Below are positions 1 through 12,795 of a stretch of 64,000 nucleotides of DNA, piece after piece. The stretch comes from Sindora glabra (taxonomy: Eukaryota; Streptophyta; Magnoliopsida; Fabales; Fabaceae): positions 52,451,057 to 52,515,056 of the forward strand of contig CM035236.1 in assembly GCA_020226215.1 (NCBI GenBank), given 5' to 3'. The stretch's first letter is position 1. Every line of letters begins with the position of its first letter. The translations under genes were made by a program, and so were the position numbers. A model generated the notes under the pieces. The model saw only the letters and a list, made by a program, of their open reading frames with translations, ran no database searches and had not been told where the DNA came from.

Positions 1-780
1 TTCCATCCTACTTTTTCTCCCCTAGCTATGGAGAATTCTCACTCCCCCTTCCTCCAGTAAACAATCTATTGAGCTCCAAAATTCCCCTTTTTTCATGATA
101 TTGTCACATCATCGGCCTAATGAGAACTTAATAATGGAGAACTAATAATCCCAGTTTGTGTTGCCTTTCAAATATCTAGATTAATGGTTGCACTTTAAAG
201 CCAAATACTTTTAATGAACTTCCTCCATTCTGCCCAAAATAAAACCAATTCTACTATTATGCGAACAGCCAAAGTTCTACAAAGAATGGAATGAAGTCTT
301 TTTCCTTCAAGCCAACCTAAAACAAATTGCCCACGACCAAAGAAGATTATCTAAACTTAAGGTGAACTCTTATAGAAGAAAATGCCCCAAGGTTCGATGC
401 TTCCATTCAAAATTAGAAATTTGAGCTTGATATAACATGTCACTCACATTTTGTTTGTTTTGCTTCCCTAAATAAATCTACAAAAGCCAAATTTAAAAAT
501 AATAGGATTATTACATTTATCTAAAACATGAAGTAAGCTTCTTTTATTTGCACCATTTTACACTCTTCCCGTACTATCGCTGTAAAGGTCAATTCCCAAC
601 AAGTTAGAGCCTTTATGGCCTTTCAAATCCCAATGAGATCACAAGCACCACTCTATTTCATTAATTTTGAATTCTTGAATAACAAAGAATTCTAACCCAG
701 AAACTAAATTTTTTCCCCAAAGAATATTGCATAAATCCCCCTAAGATTACGAGACTGATTAACCAGTCCGAATTACCAAT
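1..780. other. Non-coding DNA, nothing assigned
   Basis: No open reading frame of useful length and no transposon hallmark was seen. If the GC-richer island to the right is a minus-strand first exon, this stretch would be its first intron or 5' UTR, but no downstream exon was recognised. Confidence 0.3.
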
Positions 781-1140
781 ACTATAATCTAAACTGCGTA
801 GAAGGAGACAACCTGAAAAAAGACGGAGCTCCACGATCAGATGGCGGCGGCAGCGTCCAGGGTGGAGAAATGTGCAGTGAGACGGTGGCCGGAGAAGAGA
901 GACTGGTCGGACTCATAGGAAGTAACTGTTGCTTTAAATTTTAATAGAAAGCAGAGAACGAGAACATTAAAGGCATAAAAGGAGGTCTTGTGTCAGTGAT
1001 GGCCAGCGAGTGAATATGGAATATGGAATGACCGGAAGGACAATCTCTGACTATGGTCCCTCAAACGGAGACTCAGATGAGAATTGAAACGAAATCTGCA
1101 TGACGTCTCTAACTTGGATGAACTTGAACGCGGCACAAAA
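781..1140 (-). promoter_or_regulatory. GC-richer island, possible 5' end of a minus-strand gene
   Basis: This is the only clearly GC-richer, low-repeat stretch in the first 10 kb. Both strands carry a short ORF: 841-918 on plus (25 residues, Ala-rich start) and 916-782 on minus (44 residues, Ser/Pro-rich). On the minus strand a pyrimidine-rich run ending in TTTTTTCAG near 818 resembles a splice acceptor, so a 5' UTR exon of a gene running left is possible. Neither short ORF matches a family I know. Inference only; it could also be a remnant of a GC-rich repeat. Confidence 0.3.
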
Positions 1141-1903
1141 AATGCGTAGAAGCCTGTTTATTTGAATTCTTCTTAAAGCTAAAATATGGAATATACACTT
1201 TTTTTACCAAAAAGGAATATATACTTTTTAGCGAGGGTTTTATAAAGCCTTTCTAATGATAGTTTAATCGTTAAAATAAAATAATTTTCTGGCACATAAA
1301 ATTAGTTGTAATGATTATTTTAGCTTATGTTCCGAATATTTTCTGGCACATAAAATAATCGTTAAAATAATCTTCATATTATTTATACTTCAATTTTATA
1401 TTTTTTTTTATAATGCTTTGCAACATTATAATCCATAGAGCTGGTAATTCATATCATTCAATTAATTCATTTACAATATGTATCATTTGATCAATTTTTC
1501 TAATTTGTTTAATAATTTTAATTAATAAAATTTATATTATAAAATTATTTATTAAATTTAATTACTTACTATTTTTATGAAAATATTTTTAATTATTAAT
1601 AAAATACTATTTTAAATTTTTATTGTCATTTTATTAAATAAGAATTTTATTTTTTACTATACATATACATATTTATAATTTAATTATTAATTATTTTATA
1701 AATAATATTTTTAAAAAATTAATATATATTCTTAAACAAATTATCATATCAACTTAAATCCGTATAAATATCTCATGTTCATATTAAGTTATTATGTCAT
1801 GTAAAAGATTATCACCTTACCTCCTAACCATACCTCCCAAATTAACTCTAACCAAACTTGGCCTAGTATGATAGGAATGAAATAATTTTAAGAAAATATA
1901 TAT
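1141..1903. other. AT-rich intergenic DNA with a small local duplication
   Basis: Mostly A/T runs. A block containing TTTTCTGGCACATAAAAT occurs twice (about 1285 and 1339), flanked each time by AATCGTTAAAATAA, once on the left and once on the right. This suggests a small local rearrangement. No coding signal seen. Confidence 0.4.
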
Positions 1904-2065
1904 AGTTAAATAACACTATGGATCCTTGTACTTTCATTTTTTTTTAAAATGGGTATGTGTAACTTCAATATTTGGCATTGAGTCCTTATACTTTAAAATC
2001 ATTTATTAAATCGTCACTATCATAATTTTATCCAAAATTGCCTAGGTAGCAAATGTTTTGCTAAA
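1904..2065 (+). repeat. Left terminal inverted repeat of the MULE
   Basis: Begins near GTTAAATAACACTATGGATC and pairs with the reverse complement of 7100-7274, which begins GTTAATTTGCACTCTAGGTC. Divergence is high, so only blocks align. Confidence 0.55.
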
Positions 2066-2550
2066 GTGAAAATTTTGCTTACATCATGTATTGCAACCTC
2101 ATTTCCAAATGGAAAGTGATTCCTTTGCGCCTCATGACCTTCAATTATTTCCCTAAAAATCTCCCTCTAAAGATTGATAAGTTGCAAATATAAAATTTCT
2201 ATGCATTGTCCTAATCACAACAATTTGCAAAGCTTTAAGAATCGCCCTTATCCTTTTGTTGTTGCTATTTGTTGAAATTGACAAGAGTATCACATAGTGG
2301 ACCATCATTGTAGCCAATATTGGGGCCAAGATATGCATTGATTCCTTTTTCTTTCTTTTTTAGATTAGATTCAATGGAACTACTGTCATTTTTTTTTAAA
2401 TTTACTTCTTTTTGTTTCAAGATTAGTTATCATCTTTATGAGATTTGTTTTATCATTATGAAACTTTATTTTAGTTTAGATTTGTGTAATGTTGTTTATT
2501 TAGTTTCCATTTTTTTATCCAATGCAACTTTGGCCTCTAGGCTAAAAAGC

Positions 2551-5240
2551 CCGACCACATTCCAAATAACAATTCACCATAAGGGTAATGTTATTAAAAA
2601 CAAATCTCTTAAATATGCAGGTGGTAGATTTTTATTCTTAAATAATTGCAAACTTAATGAGTGACCTTTGCAAGAACTAACTGCTACATTTAAGGAATTA
2701 AGTTACATTGGGACAATTAACATATAGCAAGCTCAAATTGCTAATTCATTAGACTAGTAGGTTGAAATTAATAATGACATCGATGCACTTCCTCTAGCTA
2801 GGATTAAATTGTTAAAAAACTATAAAAATATTGATATATATGTGCTACATGGACTTAATCAAGGAAATGTAGTGTTAACATAAGCCAAATAGATTCTTGA
2901 ACCAAGTGGTATTGCTAGTGTTAGTATTAGAGCTACCTTTCAAAATAAGAGGCAAGTTGGAGATGCTAATAAGCAAGTGACGAATGGTGTTAAGTTGCAA
3001 GGCATTAAACCAAATATGAAGTTTGCTTAACAAGTTAATTTGTAGGTGGAACAAGAAGTGAATGTGGAAGGGGATTTTGAATTAGATATGAAGTTCCATA
3101 AGCTACAAAATGTTCAAGTTAAGGATTATAATGAGGATAAAGTTAATGTGACATTCGCAAAAGGTGAAGAAAGTAGTAATGATATTAATATAAGAGATAT
3201 AGGCTAAGAAGAAAGTGCAAATGATAGGGATAATGATGACTATTTGAATATCAATATTAACAATTGTAATGAAGCCTACCCTATTTAAGAATGAAGTTAT
3301 GCCTTTTATGATGGAGCCTTTGATAGTGACTATGAAACTAACTCCTTAGATAGTGTTAAGCTCAATTTTAATAGTGAAATTAAAGAGTCCCACCATTCTA
3401 GGTACCCAAACTATAACCCACTTAAAATGAATGTTAACTATCCATGAAGTAAAGGTTTATAGTTTAATTATATTAAAGAGTTTAGGTCTACCATGAAGGA
3501 ATGGCGTTCTTTAACTAGGAAATATGTGAAAATAAAGCCAAATGATTCCATTAAAAGCAAAGTTAAAAGTGTGGCAAAAGGTTATGATTGTTATACTTTG
3601 TAAGCAAAGTTGGTAAAAGTGACATGTTTATGTTAAAAACATGGAAACTTAAACATACATGTGTTAAAATCGTGAAAGGGAAATTGACATCTTTTAATTA
3701 GGTAATTGAAAAAATTATAAAGAATATATATAATAATCAAATACCAAAAATTATGGATGTTATTGAAATGAATAAGAAGTATATGGTAGAAATTTCTATG
3801 AACAAGGTATATTAGGTTAAAAGGAAGGGCACTAGAGAAACTTAATGGAAAGTATGATGAACAATACTCAAAGTTATATGATTATAGTGTTGAGTTAAGG
3901 AGAGCTAACCCTGAAGCTTCTAGTTAATGAAAACTCACTAGAAAAACAACTAAGGTTATTAAGATATTATAAGTGTCTTGGACTTGTCAAACAAGGCTTC
4001 TTGGCTATTTGTAAGTCTATCATAGGATTTATTGGCTACCATTTGAACAACATGTATAAAGGGTAGTTGCAAGGAATCATAATGACCAATACTTCCTATT
4101 AGCTATTGTTGTGGTTAAATTTGGGACTAAAAACTTTTGGTCTTGGTTTCTTGACATTTTAATAAATGACATTAAAAAAAGGCATGGGTATTTATATCTA
4201 ACCAATAGAAGGTAATGCTGACTACTTGATATTATTTTTTTTATTTTTATGCTATCATATTTTTTATGCTAATTTTTTTACCTAATCAAGGTTAAATCCT
4301 ATAATTGAGGAGCTTACTACATGTATCCTAGTATAAAGCATAAATAATGTGTTAGACACATCTATACCAATGTTAAGGCTATGTATTATGGTAAGGTTAT
4401 TTTAAAAAGCCTAATTTTAGCTACTTTAGAGTTCACCTACAAAAAGGAATAGAAAAAACAAATGATAAAACCTAGGAGGTTAAAGGCCAATACTTATAAT
4501 AAACCAATGGGAATTAAGCTTAAATCATAGGCTAGATTATTTTTTCTCCTTCCAAGTCAACAAGGATATGATCATGAATAATATTTCAAAGGCTTTGAAT
4601 AGAAGGATAATTGAGGCAAGAGTCAAACCTATAACCACTATGTTGAATTAGATTATAGTGTATTAAATGACTAAACTTGCTAAGAAGAAGGCCAAAGAGG
4701 AGGCACACAAAAGCAAAGTATGTTTAAAGCCTTTAAAAAATTGAAAAAAGAAATTGAAGAAATAGGTAAGTGAATAACAAAATAGGCATGTTCTTATATG
4801 TTTTAAGTGAGGATTTTTCCAGACAAATTGTGGTTGACCTATAAGCTAGGCATTGTAGCCATAATTGGTAAGGGGTTGATAGGTTTACCTTATAAACATG
4901 CATGTGCATGCATATTACTCATAAGGGATAAGCTAAAGCATTATGTCAACAAGTACTATCTTGTAACAACTGACATAGCATGTTATAAACCTATTGCAAA
5001 TCCTATTAATGGTGAAAAATTGTGATATGCTACAATGAGGGAAAACACACTTCCTTCGAGATATAAAAAAGCTCTTAACAAACCAAGAACTATAAGCATG
5101 AAGGAACCTAATAAGCCAAAACTACTACATAAGCTACATAAGATTAGTGCATGTTTGATATGCTTAAAATGCCAAAAGCATAGCCACAACCAAAGAACCA
5201 ACAAAGAACTAATAGTACAAAAGAACAAACAAAAATTAAT
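2551..5240 (+). pseudogene. mudrA-type MULE transposase pseudogene
   Basis: This was the DDE transposase of a Mutator-like element, acting in the nucleus on the element's inverted ends. Homology begins near 2551 with the plant MULE N-terminal pattern (ITIHHKG ... LKYAGGR). An acidic linker then leads to the MuDR DNA-binding block at about 3395-3580 (HHSRYPNYNP, then IKEFRSTMKEW and KPNDSIKSKVK). The pre-catalytic stretch is at about 3825-3925 (KYDEQYSKLYDY ... LRRANPEAS). The first catalytic segment near 4010-4040 has lost the Asp expected in the IGLDG-like motif. A SWIM zinc-finger region remains at about 4830-5025 (GLPYKHACACI ... HYVNKYY ... NPINGEKL). The C-terminal CCHC knuckle is at about 5150-5215 (CLKCQKHSHNQRT), with its last Cys missing. 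Stops and frameshifts occur throughout, so it cannot make a working protein. Confidence 0.8.
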
Positions 5241-7099
5241 ATTTGAAAAAAAAATATCTAAAGTTTAAAGGTCAAAGTACAATCAAAGTAGAAGAGAAAA
5301 AAAAAGTAACAACTCCATCAATAATATCTTGTAACAACATAATGTAAAAGGAAAGCACAAGTGGTCAAGCAAGCTATAATAACTATGGGGAAAAAAAGAA
5401 ATGAATTCAAAGCTAAAAAGGTAAAGAAATTTTTTACATCTCATGAAACACTTAATACTAGCAAACCATCTCTTAATAGTTTGGCATAAGGAGTTAAATA
5501 TCATGAATATACTTCTAGTGTAAATATTTTGCATTTATGGTTGACTTAGGTACTTAAACATCATGCTTTACTATTTTTTATTGCCTATTATAGTTTTGCA
5601 TTTTTAGGGTTCATTGAAATAAAGAATACTTAATATTTTGCTTTAGAGTGTAATTGAATTCAAATAGAAAGTTATGTTGTTTTTGCAATGAAATGAACAA
5701 ATTTATATACAAAATTTTGTAATTTTTTTAATATGAATTTATTTCATTATAAATTACATAAATTTATTGAAATTATCAATTTATTCACATTCAAGTGTGA
5801 ATTTTTTTATTAGTTCAATTAAATGAGATAGAAATAGTGTATATTTATGTGAACATATGTGTATGTGTACAAGGGATGAAGTGTGTCCTTTGATAATTTT
5901 TTATGTAATAGTGTATTAAAAATGATGCAAGATTTGGCTACATATGCTTATAAGATAAAGGCACTAGAAAAAAAAACATTAAATTCTTCTCTCATATTGG
6001 TATACTCTAATATTTTCCACTTAATGTTTAAATCTCTTTCTCTAACTTTATTATAATATTCTTGAAAATATGTAAAATGTTATTAAAGTCTTGCAAAATA
6101 AACATATAATGTAAGATATGGCATAAAATAAACCTTTATGGATTGCATTAATATCCAGCATGCTCATATGAATATAGTATAAGATAAGCTTTTCTAATGG
6201 CAACTATCTCGAAATAGCAGTAGTGAACTTCAAATGTAGAAGATATTCATTAATACAATCATCTTTCAAGTTTTTGAAATGTAAACAAAGAGCAAATTAA
6301 TGCAAAAACAATAAGAATTTGTTGTAATATAGCCAAATAACAAAGAAATTCAAACTTCTATTAACTTCTAACAAAATACAAATAAATTGCTACTACCAAA
6401 GTCATACAAAATCCATTGATTTTAATCAGATATGTTCATAGTATATTGCCTTTTGTCCACTAAGTAAGGGTTGTTATAATTATACAAAATCCTTCTAATT
6501 TTAATCCTATATCTTCCCATAACTAGAAAATTTTGCAATTACCCTAACTAGATTCCAAAACTAAGCAATCAATATTAGCATACTCAATTAAGACATTATT
6601 AATAGAAGCTTCAATGTTATAATAGTGCTCTCCAATAACCTTATGATATTTTATTCTACAATGACTTTCTAACCTTAATCTTTGATAGGTTTATCAACCC
6701 ACTCAAAAAATCCACAAGACTGTGGTGCTTACATATACAAATAACATCTTTAGTAATGGCTTAGCTTAATTAAGGAATATTTTAAATGAAACAAAACAAG
6801 ATAAAACCATACCTCAAAATTTTGGCATCATATAAACTTCCTCTTAGGATTAGCTCAAGTTTTGGAGGCTAATAGTAAAACTTACTCACCATAATGGCAT
6901 AAGCATCAATGCTGATACCATTTAAGCTTAAGAAACCTAAGTCAAACTCATTCAATCTTCTATTCTTTTACTATAATGAAAAAGACAATAAGGCTAAGGT
7001 TTGTAAATAGCAAAATCAAGCAATTTCAATATCATGTGCCTTGCACATGAAGCACTTAAAGCCACTTTTCAAGGTGAATTTTCAAGCTTTGATAAGTGG
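5241..7099. other. AT-rich 3' part of the MULE
   Basis: No recognisable domain in either strand. It lies between the transposase remnant and the right inverted repeat, so it is probably element-internal non-coding DNA or cargo decayed beyond recognition. Confidence 0.4.
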
Positions 7100-7274
7100 A
7101 AATAGAATATTCATGTTAACTAGGACAGTGTGGTAAATTTAGGTGAAATTCATGATGAAAGGATCCAATTAGAAATGATTATAAACTCTATGGACCTAAT
7201 TCCAAGTTTTAGAACCATAGGTACCTAGTTCAAAAAAAAATTAAAACTATAAAGACCTAGAGTGCAAATTAACC
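7100..7274 (-). repeat. Right terminal inverted repeat of the MULE
   Basis: The reverse complement reads like the left arm: a TTAATTTGCAC outer end, then AGGTCTTTATAG, AGGTACCTATGG and AGGTCCATAGAG blocks spaced as in the left arm. Confidence 0.55.
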
Positions 7275-7689
7275 TAATTTTTTAGATATTATATTATCAA
7301 TAAATTTTAATTTATTGCAATAATTATATTTGTAATTGATGCATATAATAGTTCAAATGAGTAGATTCCATACATTTCCATCGTTCTTATGCTAATTAAA
7401 AATCAAATAGAATGTTCATGGTAAAATGTGATTAACATGAAACCTATGAAAATACAATGGCTCATTTATTTAAATGGCAAAATGTACCAATTTTAGCTAG
7501 AGTTGTTGTAGTAATTTTATATTTAAAAATTATTTTAAATAATTTTACATAATATTATCATGTACCTAAGAATTTTCTTTTAAGCAATGAAAGTAGTGAA
7601 GGCAAAAGTGAATTTCGATGGACCTTATGAAGCTCCAATCTTAATATTAAGCTCTTGTCATTATAAACCCATTCGCCTAGGTCTAATTT
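7275..7689. other. AT-rich spacer
   Basis: Between the MULE and the next foldback element. Nothing recognisable. Confidence 0.4.
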
Positions 7690-8230
7690 GGGTATAAAAA
7701 ATAAATCAATAAAATTTACCCTTTCAACTTTAAAAAGGTTAAATTTCCCCCCCATGAATATTGGAAATAAAGAAATCACCTCTATGAATTATATAAAACT
7801 TGGAATCAACCCTCATTGGTAATATAGTTTATCATTTTTATTAAATTACATAATTTTTATTAATTTTTTAAATAGGAATTCAAATATTATAGTATGTTAG
7901 TTTATTTTGTCATTTTTGCAAATAATTTCTATGTTAAATAATTAATAAATATTAAATTAGATATATAAAGTTTTAGTTAAATAATTCAAAATGAGTTGTA
8001 AAATTATATGTGAAAAATTAATGAAATAAACCAATATACTATAATATTATGATTGTTTTTTAAAAAGATCATAAAAAATCATATAATTTAATAAAATGAT
8101 ACACTAAGTTAACAATTGGTATTAATTCTAAGTTTTGTATAGTTTAAAGGATGATTTCCAAATTTTTAAAGTAAGAAAGAGCAAAATCCAATCACTAGAA
8201 AGTTGTTAGGGGTACTTTGCATTTCATAAA
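7690..8230. mobile_element. Foldback element with arms of about 260 bp
   Basis: The left half (about 7690-7955) and the reverse complement of the right half (about 7975-8230) align over most of their length. Examples are ATTATAGTATGTTAGTTTAT against ATTATAGTATATTGGTTTAT, and TATAAAACTTGGAATCAA against TACAAAACTTAGAATTAA. The centre lies near 7965. No coding capacity. This is typical of a non-autonomous foldback transposon, possibly MULE-related. A transcript would form a long imperfect hairpin. Ends and target duplication were not fixed. Confidence 0.65.
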
Positions 8231-8424
8231 AAAAATTATGAATTTCGTGATTGAGAAAGGAAAATATAATTATTTTTCTTATTGATAGTTAATAGTTAGT
8301 GAAAAATTATGATGTTCAAATATGTCTAATATGATATAATATTAAAAAAGGTTTGAGGTTCATTAGATATTTAATGGTTAAATCCAAAACTAAATTATTA
8401 AATAGTGTGTTTAATTTAGGTATA

Positions 8425-8825
8425 ACTAATTAAATAAAAGTAAACACAACAATGAGTCCCTAATTTATAAAGGTGGCCATTAGTACATGCCTCAAATTTT
8501 TTTAACTGACATTATTGATTCCTTATTTTTACTTTTTTGTAATTATTTGTCTCTCCGTTCACTTGTTATGCCAAAATAAATGAACAATATTGAAGTTAAT
8601 TATTAAATATCAACTTAACAATGTTAATAGATGCTTTTTTTATAATATTCTTTATTTTTACCATTTATTTTAATGTTACAAATGAAGAGAGGGATGAATA
8701 ATTATAATAAAAATAAAAATGACTAATAATGCTAATTATAAAATTTAAGAGAGATGATAATTACTATCTTCATAAATAAGAGACTAAATGTTATGTTTAT
8801 TTCATTAAATAAATATCTGTTGATT
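8425..8825. mobile_element. Foldback MITE, family A copy 1
   Basis: The arms of about 140 bp are inverted copies of each other: AATGAGTCCCTAATTTATAA on the left pairs with the reverse complement of TTCATAAATAAGAGACTAAA on the right. The right half from CATTTATTTTAATGTTACAA is closely similar to 60,030-60,165, which shows that this is a dispersed family. No protein-coding content. Confidence 0.6.
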
Positions 8826-9103
8826 TGGTTAATACTTATTAAGTTTGAATATAATTATCATCCACCTATAAAAGAAAGAGCAAGTGTCTTTTTTTTCTCT
8901 TGGTAAATAGAAAGGCTAGAATCTAGCAAATTAAAAATAATTAAGAAATAAATGCAAGAAGGGTAAAAACCATAATAACAACACCAAAAAAAAGTAAGTG
9001 TCTTGTTAAGGAGAAATTCTTACAATTTATTATGTTGATTCATTAATTATTTGACATATTTATTAATAAGATAATTTTTTATACTGATATTAACAACTTA
9101 ATA

Positions 9104-9480
9104 CTCTTTTTATCCCTTTTTATTTGTTGAATTAAAAAAAAATTCTTGTTCCTTTTTATCTATTGCATTAGAAATCTAATAAAGCATTAATTATTTTTTA
9201 ATTTTACGCTTTTTTATCTTAAATAATTGTTTAATTATTTTGCATATTCATCTTAAAATATCTTAATCAATTTATTTCATCACAATTCTTTCTCCACTTT
9301 TATCCCTTTTGTTTGGCATTAAATACATGTTAAAATAATGATAAAATAAATTTTGATTATTAGACTAAAAGATAATTTTAAAAAGTACAGTAAAAGTAGA
9401 TATAATGAACTAATGATAAACTAACTTCTTTAATCTTCATGGCATAATTTTATATAACAAATAAAAAGTGATAGAAAGAG
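9104..9480. mobile_element. Stowaway-type MITE (377 bp)
   Basis: Flanked by TA at 9102-9103 and 9481-9482, as expected for Tc1/mariner-type insertion. The left end starts CTCTTTTTATCCCTTTTTAT and the reverse complement of the right end starts CTCTTTCTATCACTTTTTAT. This agrees with the plant Stowaway terminal pattern beginning CTC. No ORF. Confidence 0.8.
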
Positions 9481-11479
9481 TATAAAATCGACATACACTA
9501 GTTGGATGAAAGATTGCAAGTAACTATTAGCAACACAAAAATTGAAAGAAGTTGCTCTTCATTTTAGAAGAATGAATTAATTTCATTTAATGGTACACAT
9601 AAGTAACATAAAAAATGGTTAAAAAAATAAAATAAAAATAGTACAATAAGCATTCAGATAGGAAAATATTATACTTAAACTTAACATGCATAAAAAAAAG
9701 GCATTTGTGAAAAAAAATCATCTATTAGTTCTATAGATAGATAAAAATAATCTTTTTTTTTATCTTAAAGGAGAGGGAAGGGAAAAAGGAATTGAGGGAA
9801 GGGATTAGGATTCAGATGTGGAATGGATGGGTGGGAGTCAAATACACCTCTCAACCTTTGGTACCACTGTTAAGAAGGCAAAACAAAATGCTAAATGAAC
9901 CATGTTTCCCATGGTATATCATAGATCAAATTGGACTTCTTAGCATGATTGTATTTAATGGGATAATTTTTTTAACTTTACCTAACTTTTGCAAATTAAT
10001 TCCTTAAATATCTCAATTTTATCCATTATGATATTTTTTTATTTAAGCTTAATTAAAATTTTGATCCCTCAATTTACACATTGCAGACATTTGGTCCTTC
10101 TTAAAATTTTCAAATAATTTTAGTCTTTTTTTGACATAAATGTAATAATATCTAGTCCAAAATGCTTTCATTTGTTAAATTAAAAACAAACTTAAATAGA
10201 TCTCCATTATGGTATCAAATTTCTCGAAAAAAAATTGACACCAATTTTTTCAAATCTTCTTCCCTTTTCTTTGTGACTTTGTCCCTTAACATTCTTTTCT
10301 CTTCCCTTTTTACTTTGTCTTCCTCACTCATTATTGGCCAATGTCATTAGAAACCTTTACCTTGTACTTCAACTAGCACTAAACCTCCTTGTCTTGTTTT
10401 CTTTATTCTTGATCTACTTAATCACCAAACCACTATGGTTGACACCATTAACAAACCAAATTAACACTTATTAGAAGAGACTTTTGATTCTTGAAAACTT
10501 TGCTTCATACACTAAATATCATATCATAGCTAAACATTTTTTATCCTTCTTTTATTTATTATGCCACATGAATTATTCTTTGGCTCATGTGGCATGGTTA
10601 ATTCATGGGTCTAGTTAAGGATGATAATAGGTTAGGTCTATCCACCTAAACTCAATTAGATCCATACCTATTAAGAACTTGCTACTTTTGATTCATTAAA
10701 TATTTAGACTTGTTAAAGATTTGCTCCAAAATGGATCTACTTGTACTCATTAACAAAAATATAACTAAATTTTTTTAATAAGAATAAATGGTTATTTTTT
10801 ATTAAGAATAATTATATCTGACAATTATGAATCATATTCATTTTATTATTTACATTCATTCTGTTTTAACTCATCTATAATATCAATATTAACTTTAGGG
10901 TAAATGTGAACTGTATCATTATTAACTTTGTTAAATAAAGGTTGTATTAGGATTGAATTCTATCTAAGGAGCAAAGGAATATAAAAAAGTAATAAGATAG
11001 GCATATAGATTAATCAGTAAATTCATGAATAATTATTCATATATTTATATTATAATTGGATATTCTTACATTATACAAACTAATATTATAAAATAAAAAA
11101 ATGTTATTTTAAAATATCTTTATAATTTAATATGAATTTAAATATTTTTTAAAATTATATATCTTAAAAAAATTATCACAATATTATTATATATGTTATA
11201 ATATTGATTTGCATATAATTGTATAGTAATTATAGAATATATTATTCAAACATATCTAATATGATACCAAAGAAAAATTTAATATCTATTAAATATTTTA
11301 TAACAAATAAATTTATAAGTTATACAAATTAATATTAATAGGTCTAATATAATACTAAAAAAGGATCCAAAATTTATTAGATAGTTAATGGTTAAACTTA
11401 AACTTAAAGCATTGCATCTAGTTTGCAAAGTTCTACATTCTTAAAAATATACACATTCTTGAAAAGATTATAAAGAGAC
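9481..11479. other. AT-rich intergenic DNA with decayed repeat traces
   Basis: Includes a purine-rich stretch at about 9770-9835. Around 10,055-10,130 there is a MULE-end-like rhythm (GATCCCTCAATTTACACATT, then TTTGGTCCTTC). A block at about 11,350-11,400 (AATGGTTAAACTTAAA) resembles 8,325-8,390. No gene is supported; the short ORFs at 9792 and 10162 have no recognisable motif. Confidence 0.4.
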
Positions 11480-12795
11480 TTTTTTATTAGTATTAAAAAA
11501 GGACTCTTTCATAATTGTTATGACTCTTATTGCTCATTTTGACTTAAAGTTGCACCAAATGGATGTGAAAATAATATCCTCGAATAATGATTTATCTAAA
11601 ATCATGTACATGTACAACCAAACAAATTCTAAGAGAAAGGTAAACAATACTTAGTGTGCAAGTTAAAGAAATCCATATATGATTTGAAGTAAGCTTCTCG
11701 AGAATAGTATCTTAAGTTTTATAAAACAATTAATTATCTTAGATTTAAAAAGGATAGTGCATACTAGTTTATTTATATAATGAAAAATGCTAGCGAATTT
11801 ATAATTTTGTTCCTGCATGTTGAGGACATTTTCTTAGTGAGCAATGACTTGAGCTTATTGACTAAGACAAAGCAATTGGTATCACATTATTTTGAGATGA
11901 AAGACCTAGGAAATGCCATTTTTGTTTTGGGCATTAAGATACTTCATGATAGGTTCCAGGGTATTCTTAGCTTATCTTAGAGATCCTATATTGAGAAAAA
12001 TTCGAAAAGATTCAATATGTCCACCTATTCTTATGTTACTTCGCCTATTTAGAAGGGTGAAGTGATCACAATGGCCTAATGTCCTTAACCTAATGAAAAG
12101 AGAGAAAAGATGAAAAAAGTCCCATATACATCTGTTATAGGTAGCCTAATTTATACTCAGCATGTACACGACTTGATATTGTATTTGTTATAAGTATACT
12201 TAGAAGATACTTGAGTAATCAAGGTTAGAGACATTAGACTATTACAAATAAAGTTCTGATGTACCTTCAAGGTACAAAGGACTTCATGCTAACCTATAAA
12301 AGATTAAGAGATCTTGACATTACTGGTTACTCAAACTCACACTATGCTAGTTCTCCAAATGATTTAAAGTCTATATCTAAGTATATTTTCATGATGGTTA
12401 GATATGCTATCTCATGGAAAAATGTAAAGTAGTTAATTGTCACAACCTCCACCATGGAAGCTAAGTATGTTGCTTATTATGAAACTTCTTGTCAAGCTAT
12501 ATAGTTAAGGAATCATCTCTCAAAGTTTCATCTTGTGAAAAGTATTACCAAGCTCTTGACCATCTTCAACAAGAACTCTACTATTGTGAGCTTCTCTCTT
12601 AAAGATAAAACTTCAACTTGTTTGAAGCATTTTAATTTGAAATATCATTATCTGATAGAGAAGATGCATGAGTATATTACTGTTATTGAGCATGTTTCCA
12701 TGGATTATATGCTCATGGATCCACTGACCAAGGGCTTAGCAATAGGAACTTTTATTGAACATGTAAATCATATGGGCTTATGTATAACCCTTTAA
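11480..12795 (+). pseudogene. Ty1/copia pol remnant (RT C-terminal part and RNase H)
   Basis: This is the decayed 3' end of a copia polyprotein. From 11,780 the translation follows the reverse-transcriptase palm: IILFLHVEDIFLVSND stands where copia elements have L-Y-V-D-D, so the catalytic YVDD reads HVED. It then continues through FEMKDLGNAIFVLGIKI and a RSYIEK segment near 11,980. Frameshifted RNase H pieces follow, with a TIASSTMEAE-like segment near 12,440. The end is the copia hallmark DPLTKGL at about 12,718-12,740. The 5' part of the element (gag, protease, integrase) is absent, and many stops are present. The matching LTR lies just downstream. Confidence 0.8.

Larger units (their letters stand above)
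1904..7274 (+). mobile_element. Mutator-like element (MULE), degraded, about 5.4 kb
   Basis: The element is bounded by two long, diverged terminal inverted repeats (about 1904-2065 and 7100-7274) and contains a dead mudrA-type transposase on the plus strand. The arms show the alternating rhythm familiar from plant MULE ends: ATCCTTGTACTTTC and GAGTCCTTATACTTT on the left, with AGGTCTTTATAG and AGGTCCATAGAGTTT on the reverse complement of the right. A 9-bp target duplication could not be identified with confidence. About 1.8 kb between the transposase and the right arm is AT-rich with no recognised gene. The boundary positions are estimates by eye. Confidence 0.65.

Noticed and set aside
2153..2664. 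Overlapping ORFs at the left of the MULE as separate genes
   Set aside because: Only the end of the plus-strand one matches MULE transposase; the upstream residues and the minus-strand ORF are low-complexity translations of A/T runs.
4983..5228. Minus-strand ORF of 81 residues with hydrophobic stretches
   Set aside because: It lies antisense to the SWIM/zinc-knuckle part of the MULE transposase remnant; a shadow frame.
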